Below, piece after piece: positions 35,992 to 46,374 of a stretch of 64,000 nt of DNA; the stretch's first letter is position 1, and each line of letters opens with the position of its first letter. Source of the stretch: Rossellomorea sp. BNER (GTDB lineage: Bacteria; Bacillota; Bacilli; Bacillales; Bacillaceae_B); the NCBI GenBank assembly GCA_024213275.1, contig JANAVG010000020.1, forward strand, positions 1-64,000, in the 5' to 3' direction. The notes beneath the pieces are model-generated. The model saw only the letters and a list, made by a program, of their open reading frames with translations, searched no databases and was not told the origin of the DNA. A program made the position numbers and the translations under genes.

Positions 35992-38583
35992 GTGAACATC
36001 GATCAAATGACTTACAAGATACAAGAGGGCTTAGGCGAAGCTCAGAAGATAGCGGTTGATTATCAACATACTGAGGTTAATGTATTTCATTTATGGAAAG
36101 CGTTACTTAACCAAGATGATAGCTTATTAAAAAGTCTTTATGAACGTCTAAATTTAAATGTTAAATCTTTGATTGATTATATAGACAGCACATTAGAGAA
36201 AAAACCTTCTGTTAGTGGTGAAGGGGTGACATACGGTCAATATTTTTCAGCAGATTTGCAACAACTATTACAAAAAGCAGAATGGGTGCAAAAGGAATTC
36301 AATGATGATTTTCTTGCCATAGAACATCTAGCACAAGCAATTATGAGGATGGATAAACATGAGTTGTTTTTATTCTTACATAAAAATGGGGTATCAAATG
36401 AGCGCCTTACTGAAATTGTTACCGATATGAGAGGAGGAGAAAGAGTGACCACTCAAAATCCTGAAATCAAATATGAAGCATTAAAAAAATACGGAAGAGA
36501 CCTAGTAAAAGATGTGAAATCCGGAAAGCTCGATCCTGTCATAGGCCGCGACCAAGAAATTCGTCAAGTGATTCGAATATTATCAAGAAAGACAAAAAAT
36601 AATCCGGTTTTAATTGGTGAGCCTGGAGTAGGGAAAACAGCGATTGTTGAAGGATTGGCTCAACGAATCGTTCGGAAAGATGTTCCTGAGGGATTAAAGG
36701 ATAAAACAATCTTTGAATTAGATATGAGCTCGCTAGTAGCAGGAGCAAAGTTTCGTGGGGAATTCGAGGAGCGACTTAAGGCTGTTCTGAATGAAGTGAG
36801 AAAGAGTGATGGAAGAATTATTTTATTTATCGATGAACTGCATACAATCGTTGGAGCAGGAAAAACAGAAGGAGCAATGGATGCAGGAAATATTTTGAAA
36901 CCTATGCTTGCTAGGGGAGAACTTCATTGTATCGGTGCAACAACCTTGAATGAACACCGTAAATATATTGAGAAGGATCCAGCGCTCGAGAGACGCTTTC
37001 AGCAAGTTATGGTAAACGAACCTAATGTTGAAGATACGATTTCTATTTTAAGAGGACTTAAAGAGAGATTTGAAATTCACCACGGGGTGAATATTCATGA
37101 TCGTGCGATAGTGGCCGCAGCTACTCTTTCTCATCGTTACATTACTGACAGATTCTTACCAGATAAAGCGATTGATCTGGTGGATGAAGCCTGTGCCATG
37201 ATCAGGACAGAAATTGACTCAATGCCAACCGAATTAGATGAAGTAACAAGAAAAGTGATGCAATTGGAAATAGAAGAAGCAGCATTGAAAAAAGAAAGTG
37301 ATCAAGCAAGTAAAGAGAGATTAGCCATTCTCCAAGAAGAACTAGCAAATCTTAGGGAAAAAGCTAATGAAATGAAATCAAAATGGGAAACAGAAAAAGC
37401 GTCTATACAAGGGCTTCAGGAAAAAAGAGAGGAACTTGATTTTTTAAGAAGACATCTTGAAGAGGCAGAAGGAAATTATGACCTGAACAAAGCTGCCGAG
37501 CTAAGACATGGCAAGATACCATCGGCAGAAAAGGAACTTCAAGCATTAGAGAAAAAAATGTTGGATGAGCAGGATACCCGACTACTAAGGGAAGAAGTTA
37601 CAGAGGATGAAATTGCAAATATCGTTGCAAGGTGGACAGGAATTCCTGTTCAAAAGCTAGTAGAAGGGGAAAGAGATAAATTATTGAAGCTAGAAAGCAT
37701 TTTACATGATCGGGTCATTGGACAAGATGAAGCAGTACAGCTTGTGAGTGAAGCGGTAATTAGGGCAAGGGCGGGAATTAAAGACCCTAACAGACCGATT
37801 GGATCCTTTATATTCTTAGGTCCGACAGGAGTAGGAAAAACGGAATTAGCCAAAACTCTAGCTGCTACGCTATTTGATAGCGAAGATCAGTTGATTAGGA
37901 TCGATATGTCTGAATACATGGAGAAACACGCGGTTTCAAGGCTGGTAGGGGCTCCTCCTGGATATGTTGGTTACGAAGAGGGTGGACAATTAACAGAGGC
38001 AGTCAGAAGGAAACCATATTCGGTTATATTACTTGATGAAATTGAGAAAGCTCATCCAGAGGTTTTTAACATTTTATTACAAGCTTTAGACGATGGAAGG
38101 ATTACTGATTCACAGGGAAGAACAATTGATTTTAAAAACACGGTAATCATCATGACGTCTAATATTGGCTCCCGATATTTATTAGAGTCAGAAGGAAGGA
38201 TTAGTAAAGAAACAGAGGAACTCGTCATTCAGCAATTAAGAGCAAATTTCCGACCTGAATTTTTAAATCGAGTGGATGATATTGTTCTGTTTAAACCGCT
38301 TTCCATTGAGAATATGAAAGGTATTGTTGAAAAATTGCTGGGAGAATTAAGAAAGAGGCTAGCGGAGCAACATATAGAAGTAGGATTGTCGGAAAAGGCA
38401 AAAGAGTACATTGTTAAATCTGCCTATGATCCGGTATATGGTGCGAGACCTTTAAAGAGATATCTTCAAAAACAAGTTGAGACGATTTTAGCGAAACAAC
38501 TCATTGAAGGTTCTATTAAGCCGCACGATAGAATTTTAATTGATTTTAATGAGGAAAAGTTTGTTATTAAGAAAGAAAATTAA
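35992..38583 (+). CDS. clpB: ClpB, ATP-dependent disaggregase chaperone
   Basis: 863 aa Hsp100 protein that extracts polypeptides from aggregates together with DnaK. Order of domains: Clp N domain (1-145), first AAA+ module with Walker A GEPGVGKT (about 205-212), coiled-coil M domain (about 400-525), second AAA+ module with GPTGVGKT (about 605-612), and C-terminal D2 domain. It lacks the IGF-type loop expected for ClpP-binding ClpA/C proteins as far as I can see. The start is a GTG with AAAGGAGG before it. B. subtilis has no clpB, so its presence here is a difference from that synteny reference. Confidence 0.96.
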   Translation: MNIDQMTYKIQEGLGEAQKIAVDYQHTEVNVFHLWKALLNQDDSLLKSLYERLNLNVKSLIDYIDSTLEKKPSVSGEGVTYGQYFSADLQQLLQKAEWVQKEFNDDFLAIEHLAQAIMRMDKHELFLFLHKNGVSNERLTEIVTDMRGGERVTTQNPEIKYEALKKYGRDLVKDVKSGKLDPVIGRDQEIRQVIRILSRKTKNNPVLIGEPGVGKTAIVEGLAQRIVRKDVPEGLKDKTIFELDMSSLVAGAKFRGEFEERLKAVLNEVRKSDGRIILFIDELHTIVGAGKTEGAMDAGNILKPMLARGELHCIGATTLNEHRKYIEKDPALERRFQQVMVNEPNVEDTISILRGLKERFEIHHGVNIHDRAIVAAATLSHRYITDRFLPDKAIDLVDEACAMIRTEIDSMPTELDEVTRKVMQLEIEEAALKKESDQASKERLAILQEELANLREKANEMKSKWETEKASIQGLQEKREELDFLRRHLEEAEGNYDLNKAAELRHGKIPSAEKELQALEKKMLDEQDTRLLREEVTEDEIANIVARWTGIPVQKLVEGERDKLLKLESILHDRVIGQDEAVQLVSEAVIRARAGIKDPNRPIGSFIFLGPTGVGKTELAKTLAATLFDSEDQLIRIDMSEYMEKHAVSRLVGAPPGYVGYEEGGQLTEAVRRKPYSVILLDEIEKAHPEVFNILLQALDDGRITDSQGRTIDFKNTVIIMTSNIGSRYLLESEGRISKETEELVIQQLRANFRPEFLNRVDDIVLFKPLSIENMKGIVEKLLGELRKRLAEQHIEVGLSEKAKEYIVKSAYDPVYGARPLKRYLQKQVETILAKQLIEGSIKPHDRILIDFNEEKFVIKKEN

Positions 38584-38636
38584 TGGTTGTTTTCATTTTT
38601 ACTATGTGAGTGCTCAATCTCCTGGCTAAAGACAAA

Positions 38637-38668
38637 TAAAAAAGGTGTCCCTATGGGCACCTTTTTTT
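38637..38668. terminator. Bidirectional terminator between clpB and yjzD
   Basis: AAAAAAGGTGTCC and GGGCACCTTTTTTT form a compact hairpin with T-runs on both strands. Confidence 0.85.
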
Positions 38669-38669
38669 A

Positions 38670-38858
38670 TTAATGATCATAATCTTCTACCGGATCATTA
38701 GGGATTAATGCACTTAGTACAAAAATTAGGATTGTTACTCCAACAGCAATAATTGCTCCTGTTTCAAAATGGAATTTTACTCCATTCATTGAACTGACTA
38801 CATAAGTTGTCATTTCGATTAGTAAGAAAGCCCAAAAGAATGTCCAAAAATATCTCAT
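38670..38858 (-). CDS. yjzD: YjzD family (DUF2929) small membrane protein
   Basis: 62 aa with two membrane helices (about residues 4-22 and 33-53) and an acidic C-terminal tail (NDPVEDYDH). The length and RYFWTFFWAFLL opening match YjzD/DUF2929. The ATG at 38858, six bases after GAGGTG, is preferred over a GTG at 38867 that overlaps the ribosome site. Function unknown. Confidence 0.88.
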   Translation of the reverse strand: MRYFWTFFWAFLLIEMTTYVVSSMNGVKFHFETGAIIAVGVTILIFVLSALIPNDPVEDYDH

Positions 38859-39491
38859 TTGCTGCACCTCATTTCAATATCTATGTAATGTAAGCATGTT
38901 ACCACACTATTTAAAAGGGATAACTGCTATAAAGCCGAATAGCTTCTATATGATGACTATTGGATAAGTAATCATTGTCTGTTTTATAGTATCACAGAGC
39001 TAAACAATAATAAATATTTTTATTAAAAAGATGAAAACCTTTTCTTTTTTTGTCATATAAAAGTCATGAAGTGTTTTGTGAAAAGCCATAAAAGTGTATA
39101 AACAACCCCATGAAAAAAACACATGAATCACACACACTTCAAATAAATATCTCTACAATTCACAGATTGCAATACATTCTCTCCATAAGACTCCACAGAA
39201 AAAATCTAAAACTATATATGAAATACGCGTATCTTATAAAAAGTTGCTCTTGGGTAGGAAGGACTGACACCATGTAATTAAGAATAAGCAGATACATTAA
39301 AAGAAAACATCTTTATTCTTCTATAATATTATAAACGGGTGGAAAAGTGGGTTTGGTAGGTGTTCGGTGAACCGTACTTACAAGTCATCGCTTTTCTTAA
39401 AAATGAAAGGAAAAATAGGCTAATCTCCATGCAATTTTTATTTACAGTCATATGTTATTATGACTCACTATGTGAAAAAGGAGGTTTCCTA
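38859..39491. other. 633-bp gene-free region between yjzD and yjaU
   Basis: Very AT-rich, with no frame that has a ribosome site and protein-like composition. It has a possible -10 (TATAAT, 39322-39327) ahead of yjaU without a good -35. It is the longest unexplained gap of the window. Confidence 0.5.
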
Positions 39492-40235
39492 ATGAAGCAT
39501 CGTAGTTTTCAACTAGAGCAACAATGGTGTATGATTCACTATCCTGAAAGACCAAACGGCTTCGGTGTTATGATTTTAGGCGATTATCATCATTATGTAG
39601 ATAATAATAATAGCTTCTGGCTTCAGCAGGAAGCAAGAAATCCAATTATACGGGAGCTAAATGATAACGGCTATTTTGTTTTTTATTCCAATTTATTTGG
39701 AGCTAACTGGGGAAGTGATCAAGCTGTACAACTTGCTAAGAGGATGTATCAATATGTTAAGAGAACAGAAATTATGAATTCGAAAATTCATATTTTAGCG
39801 GATGGAATGGGGGCATTGGTGCTGCGGAAATTGTACCCTATGCTTAGAGATGACTTACGATCGGTTGTGCTTTATTCCCCATGTGTATCCCTTTATGAAC
39901 ATTATCATCAAGAAAAAGAGCAAAAGTTTTTCTATAAGAAATTACAAAGGGAAATTTCCCAAGCAAATGAGATTAAGGAAAAAGATTGTGAGCAATGGGT
40001 AAATTTCTATCAAGGGGATTACCTAGACTTTATGAGTTATTCGATTCCACTTTATATGATTCAATGGGTTTCGACAACACGTTATAAAAAGCAGTTTCCA
40101 TTCATAAAAGAAATATATAAAGATAGAATGAAGAAGAAGTACCTAACAGACTTATTTTTCCTATTGCCCGAAAAGAAGAGTACGATTGGAGGGAAAATCA
40201 CCTCCTATTTCCAAAAGCATGAGTATGAATTATAG
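39492..40235 (+). CDS. yjaU: YjaU-like degenerate alpha/beta-hydrolase-fold protein
   Basis: 247 aa from ATG 39492 (AAAGGAGGT before it). The region HILADGMGALVLRKL occupies the place of a nucleophile elbow, but the expected G-x-S-x-G is A-D-G-M-G, so the catalytic serine is absent. YGDYHH-like and GFGVMILGD segments at the start suit a hydrolase-type beta-sheet. Location before yjaV, med and comZ identifies it as the YjaU equivalent. Function unknown and probably non-catalytic (inference). Confidence 0.78.
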   Translation: MKHRSFQLEQQWCMIHYPERPNGFGVMILGDYHHYVDNNNSFWLQQEARNPIIRELNDNGYFVFYSNLFGANWGSDQAVQLAKRMYQYVKRTEIMNSKIHILADGMGALVLRKLYPMLRDDLRSVVLYSPCVSLYEHYHQEKEQKFFYKKLQREISQANEIKEKDCEQWVNFYQGDYLDFMSYSIPLYMIQWVSTTRYKKQFPFIKEIYKDRMKKKYLTDLFFLLPEKKSTIGGKITSYFQKHEYEL

Positions 40236-40253
40236 AGAGATGGGGGAATGACT

Positions 40254-41003
40254 ATGAATCAAGCTGTTGTGTTAGCTGCGCAAGACTTCCTAGGGTTTGA
40301 AATCTGTTCTAGCTTATTAGAGAATGGGTATGAAGTAAAAGCACTCGATCAAACGGAAGATATGGCAGGGAAGTGGTTAGAAATTGGCAGAAATGCTAAT
40401 ATTCAATACTCATCAATGAACAACGTACCAGAGTTATTAAAGAATTTTGATATTTATCTTCCTATATATGATTTAATTACACAAGAACAACGAAGCTCAT
40501 TTTACGAATTTATTGAAGAATTCATTAAAGAAAAAGAAGCTTTGATCTCAAATGCAATTATGATCTTTCCATTAAATATGAGAGAAAAAGATGAAGATAA
40601 ACTAGGGGAACAAATAATGGCCACCTTTATAGACCGTAAGATTTCTCTAACTACTTATTATCTTCCAACTCTTTTTGGGCCTTATCAATCAAAGGAATAT
40701 CTATATCAAAAAATATTAACAGAAGAAAACAGGGAAAACTTCACTCATTTTATTGATGATCCTATTTCTGTTATCTATGTTAAAGATGCAGCAGATGTCA
40801 TTGTGAACCATGAAAAAGATGAAAAAGACTACCTACTGCTATCTAGTGTTGAAAAGAGTTGGGAAAAGGCTCTGTCTGAAATCCATTCAAACCCAAATCA
40901 ATATAAAAAAAAGAAAAGAGAAATTCCGTCAGGTCTTGAGATTTTAAAAGTGAAACCTTCCCTTACGTTTCAAGAGGTTTTTGAGCTTCAGCGAAAATTT
41001 TAA
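40254..41003 (+). CDS. yjaV: YjaV-like NAD(P)-binding Rossmann-fold protein
   Basis: 249 aa. The opening NQAVVLAAQDFLGFEICSSL followed by NGYEVKALD resembles an extended SDR/NmrA-like Rossmann fold, though the glycine motif is degenerate (A-A-Q-D-F-L-G). A YxxxK pair typical of active SDR enzymes is not evident. The ATG at 40254 is chosen because GGGGGA lies six bases upstream; the ATG at 40248 is too close. It starts 18 bases after yjaU and is likely cotranscribed with it. Confidence 0.72.
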   Translation: MNQAVVLAAQDFLGFEICSSLLENGYEVKALDQTEDMAGKWLEIGRNANIQYSSMNNVPELLKNFDIYLPIYDLITQEQRSSFYEFIEEFIKEKEALISNAIMIFPLNMREKDEDKLGEQIMATFIDRKISLTTYYLPTLFGPYQSKEYLYQKILTEENRENFTHFIDDPISVIYVKDAADVIVNHEKDEKDYLLLSSVEKSWEKALSEIHSNPNQYKKKKREIPSGLEILKVKPSLTFQEVFELQRKF

Positions 41004-41143
41004 GGGAAAGAATGGTACGGTTGACGAAATTTCTCTTTTCAACCTATGTTTTGGAAGGTAGAATAAAAGAGTCTATTCTTTGGACAAGCCTAACGAATTA
41101 GTGGAGCCTAGCTTCATTTGTCGTCTAAGGGGAGTGGCTACAT

Positions 41144-42109
41144 ATGATAAAGCATATTTTGTTGACGATCTTGTTTTTGTCAGTGTTATTAACGGGATGT
41201 TCGAATCCGATAAAGGAAGTAAATCATCCTAAAGTCGGGCTTCTCGTGACAGAAACAGTAAGTGATCAAGTTTGGGGTACGAAAGGATATAAAGGTTTAT
41301 TAAAAATTCAATCTAAATATGAGTTAGATGTTTTTTATAAAGAGGGGATTCAATCAAAATCAGCCATAAAAAATGCCGTGGAAGAATATAACGAGCAGGG
41401 GATTACTCTTATTTTCGGACATGGAAGTGAGTATGCAGAGCCCTTTAATCAACTTGCCAAAGATTACCCTGATATTCATTTTGTTAGCTTTAACGGAGAT
41501 GCTAAAGAAAAGAATACTACAAGTTATAAGTTCGAAGGATATTCGATGGGGTTCTTCGGTGGAATGACTGCGGCACATCAGAGTAAAAGTGAAAAAATTG
41601 GAATTATAGCCGCATTTGAGTGGCAGCCAGAAGTAGAAGGGTTTTATGAGGGAGCCAAGTTTATTAATGAAGAGATTGAAATCCCAATACTTTACACACA
41701 AGATTGGGATAATGATGCAATGGCACTTCAAAAATTAGATGAGCTCTTGAAACAAGGAGTAGATGTTGTGTATCCCGCTGGAGATGGATATAATGTTCCT
41801 GTAATTGAAAAGCTGAAAGAGAAAGGGCTTTATGCGATTGGTTATATATCAGATCAATCAGATTTGGGTGAATCAACCGTTTTAACGAGCACTGTTCAAC
41901 ATGTTGAACGACTATACGAATTAATAGCCGATCAGTATATTGGTGAAGATCTTCCTTCTGGAAATGTAAAGGTTGATTTTCAAGATGGAGTTATTTCGAT
42001 GGGTAAATTTAGTCCGGAGGTCGACGGTCCCTTTCAGCAAAAAATCAAAGAATATATTAAAAAATACAAACAAGAGGGTACATTACCAAATGAGGAGGAA
42101 ACGTTATGA
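41144..42109 (+). CDS. med: Med, BMP/PnrA-family lipoprotein, competence regulator
   Basis: 321 aa. The signal peptide ends in a lipobox LLTGC with Cys19. The mature protein belongs to the PnrA/BMP basic membrane protein family of substrate-binding folds (GKVGLL-like start, FNGDAKEKN, GYSMGFFGGMTAA, YPAGDGYN). In B. subtilis Med acts positively on comK expression and competence. Its last four bases overlap the comZ start (ATGA), as in B. subtilis, where med and comZ form one operon. Confidence 0.9.
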   Translation: MIKHILLTILFLSVLLTGCSNPIKEVNHPKVGLLVTETVSDQVWGTKGYKGLLKIQSKYELDVFYKEGIQSKSAIKNAVEEYNEQGITLIFGHGSEYAEPFNQLAKDYPDIHFVSFNGDAKEKNTTSYKFEGYSMGFFGGMTAAHQSKSEKIGIIAAFEWQPEVEGFYEGAKFINEEIEIPILYTQDWDNDAMALQKLDELLKQGVDVVYPAGDGYNVPVIEKLKEKGLYAIGYISDQSDLGESTVLTSTVQHVERLYELIADQYIGEDLPSGNVKVDFQDGVISMGKFSPEVDGPFQQKIKEYIKKYKQEGTLPNEEETL

Positions 42110-42294
42110 ATCACGATAAAAACATGGAATTTATGCAAATCGCTATGAAATACCTTCCAGAAGCAAAAGAACAATTAGATCAAGCAGGGGTGGAATTATC
42201 AATGGAGATGATTCAACCTTTTATGCAATTATTTACAAAAGTTATGAATGAGGCTTATGAATTAGGAAAACAAGATGCCTTAGCTGAAAAATAA
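42106..42294 (+). CDS. comZ: ComZ, competence regulator
   Basis: 62 aa helical protein, similar in length to B. subtilis ComZ, a negative regulator of comG expression. MEFMQIAMKYLPEAKEQLDQ and the C-terminal ELGKQDALAEK are recognisable. It overlaps med by ATGA and has GAGGAGG in the end of med as its ribosome site. A terminator follows. Confidence 0.93.
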   Translation: MNHDKNMEFMQIAMKYLPEAKEQLDQAGVELSMEMIQPFMQLFTKVMNEAYELGKQDALAEK

Positions 42295-42296
42295 TG

Positions 42297-42340
42297 ATTA
42301 AAAGAGGCTTGCACAACAAATAGTGTCAGCCTCTTTTTAT
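42297..42340. terminator. Terminator between comZ and yjzB
   Basis: AAAGAGGCT and AGCCTCTTTTT pair across a loop of about 18 nt; A and T runs on both sides permit action on both strands. Confidence 0.85.
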
Positions 42341-42366
42341 TATCATTAAAATGGAACTTAGAACTA

Positions 42367-42582
42367 TCACTTGATGAAGCTTTTAATAAATGGTGTAATC
42401 TGACTCCATAGAGGCTTAAGGTCATCAAGGGATGTCAATATTTGATCCAGCTGCCCCAGGATGTCATCATTATTTTGTTCATTAGAATCAGTTGCACCTT
42501 CTTCTTTAAACGGACTTTTTAAAGATTTACTCATAAGGCGATCAAAGGGATGTTCCTTACTTTCTACTTCATACTCCTTCAT
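42367..42582 (-). CDS. yjzB: YjzB-like small protein
   Basis: 71 aa, acidic, no membrane segment, with a C-terminal helix DLKPLWSQITPFIKSFIK. It has the strand and position of B. subtilis yjzB between comZ and fabH; the assignment is mostly positional. The ATG at 42582 follows AGGAGA by eight to nine bases, better than a start at 42603. Function unknown. Confidence 0.75.
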   Translation of the reverse strand: MKEYEVESKEHPFDRLMSKSLKSPFKEEGATDSNEQNNDDILGQLDQILTSLDDLKPLWSQITPFIKSFIK

Positions 42583-42693
42583 CTTAACATCTCTCCTATG
42601 CACTTTTACTTTAACCTATGCAATAAAGTTTAAAAGCGACTGGTCAAGTATACCGACTTTAAAACAAACACAGGCTATATAGTAGAAAAGGAT

Positions 42694-42721
42694 TGATGTT
42701 TTTAGCAAAATTCGTTAAAAT
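42694..42721 (+). promoter_or_regulatory. Sigma-A promoter of fabHF
   Basis: TTGATG (42694-42699), 16 bp, TAAAAT (42716-42721). Confidence 0.65.
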
Positions 42722-42738
42722 TAGTACCAAGTCATAAT
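42720..42738 (+). promoter_or_regulatory. FapR operator of fabHF
   Basis: ATTAGTACCAAGTCATAAT closely follows the FapR box (TTAGTACC-N2-GT-N-TAAT type). It begins at the last bases of the -10 element, the position from which FapR represses fatty acid synthesis genes until malonyl-CoA rises. Confidence 0.8.
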
Positions 42739-42797
42739 AATAGATAATAACGATGAGAAATAACCAACAGATTAAATTAAAGGTAGGGGATGCCAGT

Positions 42798-43733
42798 ATG
42801 AACGCTGGAATAATTGGAATTGGTCGTTATGTTCCCGAACATGTTGTTACAAACCATGATTTAGAGAAAAGAATGGATACATCAGATGAATGGATTCGAA
42901 CAAGAACGGGTATTGAAGAAAGAAGAATTGCAAAGGATCTGGATACATCTGATTTGGCGTATGAAGCCGCACTGAAATCGATAGAAGATGCAAAAATCAA
43001 ACCTGAAGAAATAGACCTTATCTTAGTTGCAACCGTTACACCTGATAAACCATTTCCTTCTGTTGCAACTATGCTTCAGGATCGCTTGGGAGCAAACCGA
43101 GCTGCAGCAATGGATGTAAGTGCCGCCTGTGCAGGGTTTATGTATGGAATGGTTACGGCAAAACAGTTTATTGAGTGTGGTGCTTATAAGCATATCCTTG
43201 TCATTGGAGTAGAAAAGCTTTCTAAAATTACTGATTGGGAAGACCGTAATACAGCAGTACTCTTTGGAGATGGTGCGGGAGCCGTTATTATGGGACCTGT
43301 ATCAGATGGTAAAGGAATTATTGCATTCGAACTAGGTGCTGACGGGTCTGGTGGCAAGCATTTGTACCAAGAACAAGGAAAATACCTTTATATGAATGGT
43401 AGAGAAGTATTTAAATTTGCTGTTAGACAAATGGGTGAATCTGCCGTTAATGTAATTGAAAAAGCAGGTTTAGTAAAAGAGGATGTCGATTTTCTTATTC
43501 CACACCAAGCAAATATTCGTATTATGGAATCCTCGAGGCAGCGCTTAGAATTACCAGAAGAGAAAATGTCTAAAACCGTTCATAAGTATGGAAATACTTC
43601 TGCGGCCTCTATTCCAATTTCACTTGTAGAAGAGCTAGAAGCAGGAAAAATTAAAGATGGCGATACAATTGTAATGGTAGGATTCGGTGGTGGCTTAACT
43701 TGGGGTGCCATTGTGTTAAAATGGGGACGATAA
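42798..43733 (+). CDS. fabH: Beta-ketoacyl-ACP synthase III (FabH)
   Basis: 311 aa; starts fatty acid synthesis by condensing an acyl-CoA with malonyl-ACP. The triad is Cys111 in [10 protein letters not shown], His in [10 protein letters not shown] and Asn in KYGNTSAAS. The start [17 protein letters not shown] at 42798 has AGGTAGGGGA upstream, and the length matches B. subtilis FabHA (312 aa). It forms an operon with fabF 54 nt downstream, under a FapR box. In Bacillus FabH prefers branched primers; the sequence alone does not decide this. Confidence 0.96.
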   Translation: MNAGIIGIGRYVPEHVVTNHDLEKRMDTSDEWIRTRTGIEERRIAKDLDTSDLAYEAALKSIEDAKIKPEEIDLILVATVTPDKPFPSVATMLQDRLGANRAAAMDVSAACAGFMYGMVTAKQFIECGAYKHILVIGVEKLSKITDWEDRNTAVLFGDGAGAVIMGPVSDGKGIIAFELGADGSGGKHLYQEQGKYLYMNGREVFKFAVRQMGESAVNVIEKAGLVKEDVDFLIPHQANIRIMESSRQRLELPEEKMSKTVHKYGNTSAASIPISLVEELEAGKIKDGDTIVMVGFGGGLTWGAIVLKWGR

Positions 43734-43787
43734 AACGATAATATTTAAAGCAATCTTCTTGTAAAGTTAAAAAAGGAGAAGGATATA

Positions 43788-45026
43788 ATGAATAAGAAAA
43801 GAGTAGTCGTTACAGGAATTGGAGCTGTGACTCCTTTAGGAAATGATGTTGAAAGCACTTGGAAGAACATTTTGGCAGGGAAGTCAGGAATCGGGGAGCT
43901 TACACGGTTAAACCCTGAGGAATATCCTGCAAAAGTGGCTGCTGAATTAAAAGATTTTGATGTAGAACTTTTTATTGATCGTAAAGAAGCGAGAAAAATG
44001 GATCGTTTTACTCAATATGCCGTAGTATCTTCATTAATGGCTGTTAAAGATGCTAACTTAGAAATTACAGATGAGAACGCTGAAAGAGTGGGTGTTTGGA
44101 TTGGCTCTGGAATTGGTGGTATGGAAACATTTGAGCAACAGTTTCAAACATTTCTAAAAAGAGGGTATCGAAGAGTAAGTCCATTTTTTGTACCCATGAT
44201 GATTCCGGATATGGCTGCAGGGCAAGTTTCGATTACATTGGGTGCAAAAGGGATGAATTCCTGTACAGTTACTGCTTGTGCAACAGGAACAAACTCGATT
44301 GGAGATGCTTTTAAAGTCATTCAACGTGGTGACGCAGATGTAATGGTTTCAGGAGGATCGGAAGCGCCGATTACTCAAATGTCAATGGCTGGATTCTGCT
44401 CTAATACTGCATTATCTACAAACCCTGATCCATCAAAGGCTTCCCGTCCTTTTGATACGAATCGAGATGGATTTGTAATGGGTGAAGGAGCAGGGATTGT
44501 CGTACTAGAGGAACTTGAACATGCACTTGCACGTGGTGCAAAAATTTACGCTGAAATCGTTGGGTATGGATCAACAGGGGATGCCCATCATATTACGGCA
44601 CCTGCTCCTGGTGGTGAAGGAGGTGCCCGTGCCATGAAGCTTGCCATTCAAGATGGAGAATTAAAACCTCAAGATCTAAATTATATTAACGCACATGGTA
44701 CAAGCACACCATACAATGATAAATATGAAACAATGGCCATTAAAGAAGTGTTTGGCGACCACGCTTATAAGCTTGCCATTAGTTCAACAAAATCAATGAC
44801 AGGACACTTACTTGGAGCAGCTGGCGGTGTAGAGGCAATCTTCTCTGTGCTTGCTATTAAAGATAGTGTCATTCCACCAACCATGAATCTAGAGACACCA
44901 GACCCAGATTGTGATTTAGATTACGTTGCAAATGAAGCACGTAAACAAGAAGTAAATGTTGCTATGAGTAATTCTCTTGGCTTTGGCGGACATAATGCAA
45001 CGATTGTATTTAAGAAATATCAGTAA
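43788..45026 (+). CDS. fabF: Beta-ketoacyl-ACP synthase II (FabF)
   Basis: 412 aa condensing enzyme for chain elongation. Active-site residues are Cys in [11 protein letters not shown] (about 164), His in [12 protein letters not shown] (about 304) and His in [14 protein letters not shown] (about 341). AAAGGAGAAGG precedes the ATG. It is the second gene of the fabHF operon, as in B. subtilis, and is followed by a terminator. FabF is the cerulenin and platensimycin target and determines temperature response of chain length. Confidence 0.97.
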   Translation: MNKKRVVVTGIGAVTPLGNDVESTWKNILAGKSGIGELTRLNPEEYPAKVAAELKDFDVELFIDRKEARKMDRFTQYAVVSSLMAVKDANLEITDENAERVGVWIGSGIGGMETFEQQFQTFLKRGYRRVSPFFVPMMIPDMAAGQVSITLGAKGMNSCTVTACATGTNSIGDAFKVIQRGDADVMVSGGSEAPITQMSMAGFCSNTALSTNPDPSKASRPFDTNRDGFVMGEGAGIVVLEELEHALARGAKIYAEIVGYGSTGDAHHITAPAPGGEGGARAMKLAIQDGELKPQDLNYINAHGTSTPYNDKYETMAIKEVFGDHAYKLAISSTKSMTGHLLGAAGGVEAIFSVLAIKDSVIPPTMNLETPDPDCDLDYVANEARKQEVNVAMSNSLGFGGHNATIVFKKYQ

Positions 45027-45035
45027 TAGAATAAG

Positions 45036-45088
45036 CAAGAAGCTGCTTCTAAACCTGTTATTAACGGGGGTAGGAGCAGCTTTTTTGT
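45036..45088 (+). terminator. Terminator after fabF
   Basis: AAGCTGCTTCTA pairs with TAGGAGCAGCTT (one mismatch) with a 20-nt loop, followed by TTTTGTTTTTT. Confidence 0.85.
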
Positions 45089-45184
45089 TTTTTATTAATA
45101 GGTTGGAGTTCTGGAAATTCATTGTTATGAACGATCTCCTTGTTTTCATATAGTTAAGAAACCAGTTATTTAGGAGGAATCTAT

Positions 45185-45949
45185 GTGAGTGTAATGCCGA
45201 CTGACAAGTGGTTAGAGAAAGACTTTTTAAAACCATTAGTAATCCTTGAGAAAATAGGGGTTCCTGAGAATGAAAGGGAAGAGTTTTATCGACACTTACA
45301 ATCCTATGGCATGTACCGTCCACAAGCCAATATAGAAGAACAATATCTTGCGTTAAAAAAGAAAAAAGCGTGGAGTACAATTCAACAATACTATAAAAAA
45401 TATAAAGGGCTTTGGAAAGGTCCCTCTGTGCCTATTTATATTTTCCCGATTCAAGTAAAGGCAAGCTTTTTCAGTCAAGGAATGAAAAAATCAGGTGTTT
45501 CATTCAAAGACCAAGTGTATTTATTTCTCTCATCGGAAACAGACGAAAAGGAATGGGAAGCATTATTTGTACATGAATATCATCATGCGACAAGAATGAA
45601 TGTATTAAATAAAAAAAGCGATCAATATAACTTATTAGATGCCATCATTTTTGAGGGTTTAGCAGAACAGGCTGTAAAAGAATATTGCGGAGAAAAATAT
45701 GTTTCTAATTGGACAAAACAATATTCACACCATCAACTAACTACCTACTGGGAGAAATATATAAAGAAACAGATGTCGATTACAAGGACAGAATCAAAAC
45801 ATGATCAACTATTGTTGGGGAAAGGAATGTATCCGTCATTACTTGGATATGCAGTAGGCTATTATTTAATCGATCTATATAAAGAAGAGAATAAAGGAAA
45901 TACGGTGAAATGGTTAGCAAAGCCTTCACCTGAATTCCTGCCTAATTAA
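45185..45949 (+). CDS. yjaZ: YjaZ-type DUF2268 putative zinc metalloprotease
   Basis: 254 aa. It carries a clear HExxH motif in ALFVHEYHHATRM (about residue 130), with a downstream Glu in EGLAEQAV as probable third ligand: the DUF2268 metallopeptidase-like family. The start is GTG at 45185 with AGGAGG seven bases upstream. No signal peptide, so cytoplasmic. Position after fabF matches B. subtilis yjaZ. Substrate unknown. Confidence 0.88.
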   Translation: MSVMPTDKWLEKDFLKPLVILEKIGVPENEREEFYRHLQSYGMYRPQANIEEQYLALKKKKAWSTIQQYYKKYKGLWKGPSVPIYIFPIQVKASFFSQGMKKSGVSFKDQVYLFLSSETDEKEWEALFVHEYHHATRMNVLNKKSDQYNLLDAIIFEGLAEQAVKEYCGEKYVSNWTKQYSHHQLTTYWEKYIKKQMSITRTESKHDQLLLGKGMYPSLLGYAVGYYLIDLYKEENKGNTVKWLAKPSPEFLPN

Positions 45950-46076
45950 TAAAATTGGACACTTTTAACTCTAGCGACATATTTCCATCCTTTATTCATA
46001 TGATGATAGTAAATGGACGAGCTAGAGGGTGAGAGCAGTCAATATATTAAAAATCTGGACGTTAAAGGCGGAAGGA

Positions 46077-46289
46077 ATGATGTTTAGAGTCTTTATTTTG
46101 TTGATTGGATTTGGGCTGGCCGTTTCTGGAGGAGTTAGCCTTATTATGTATTTAAACTTATTAACTACAGGAATGGACTTTCAAGAATATTTTTCTTTTA
46201 TCTCAACTCGAATAGAGTGCTATTTGTTAATTGTCGGCATGATCTTTATTGCCGCTTCCGTGTATACACCAAAGAATCAAAAGCATTAA
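46077..46289 (+). CDS. Small two-helix membrane protein
   Basis: 70 aa with hydrophobic segments at about residues 3-24 and 44-60 (FILLIGFGLAVSGGVSLIMY and LLIVGMIFIAASVY) and a short basic tail. Start taken at ATG 46077, after AAAGGCGGAAGG; the neighbouring ATG 46080 is equally possible. I do not recognise the family with certainty. It sits between yjaZ and yjbA, where related Bacillus genomes also have a small hypothetical gene (recalled, unchecked). Confidence 0.65.
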   Translation: MMFRVFILLIGFGLAVSGGVSLIMYLNLLTTGMDFQEYFSFISTRIECYLLIVGMIFIAASVYTPKNQKH

Positions 46290-46374
46290 TAGAATTCATG
46301 CTGTAAGTAAGGAATAAATTGACTTTTTTCTGCCTATACTGAATGACAAATAGATTTGAAGCGAGGGGTCATTC

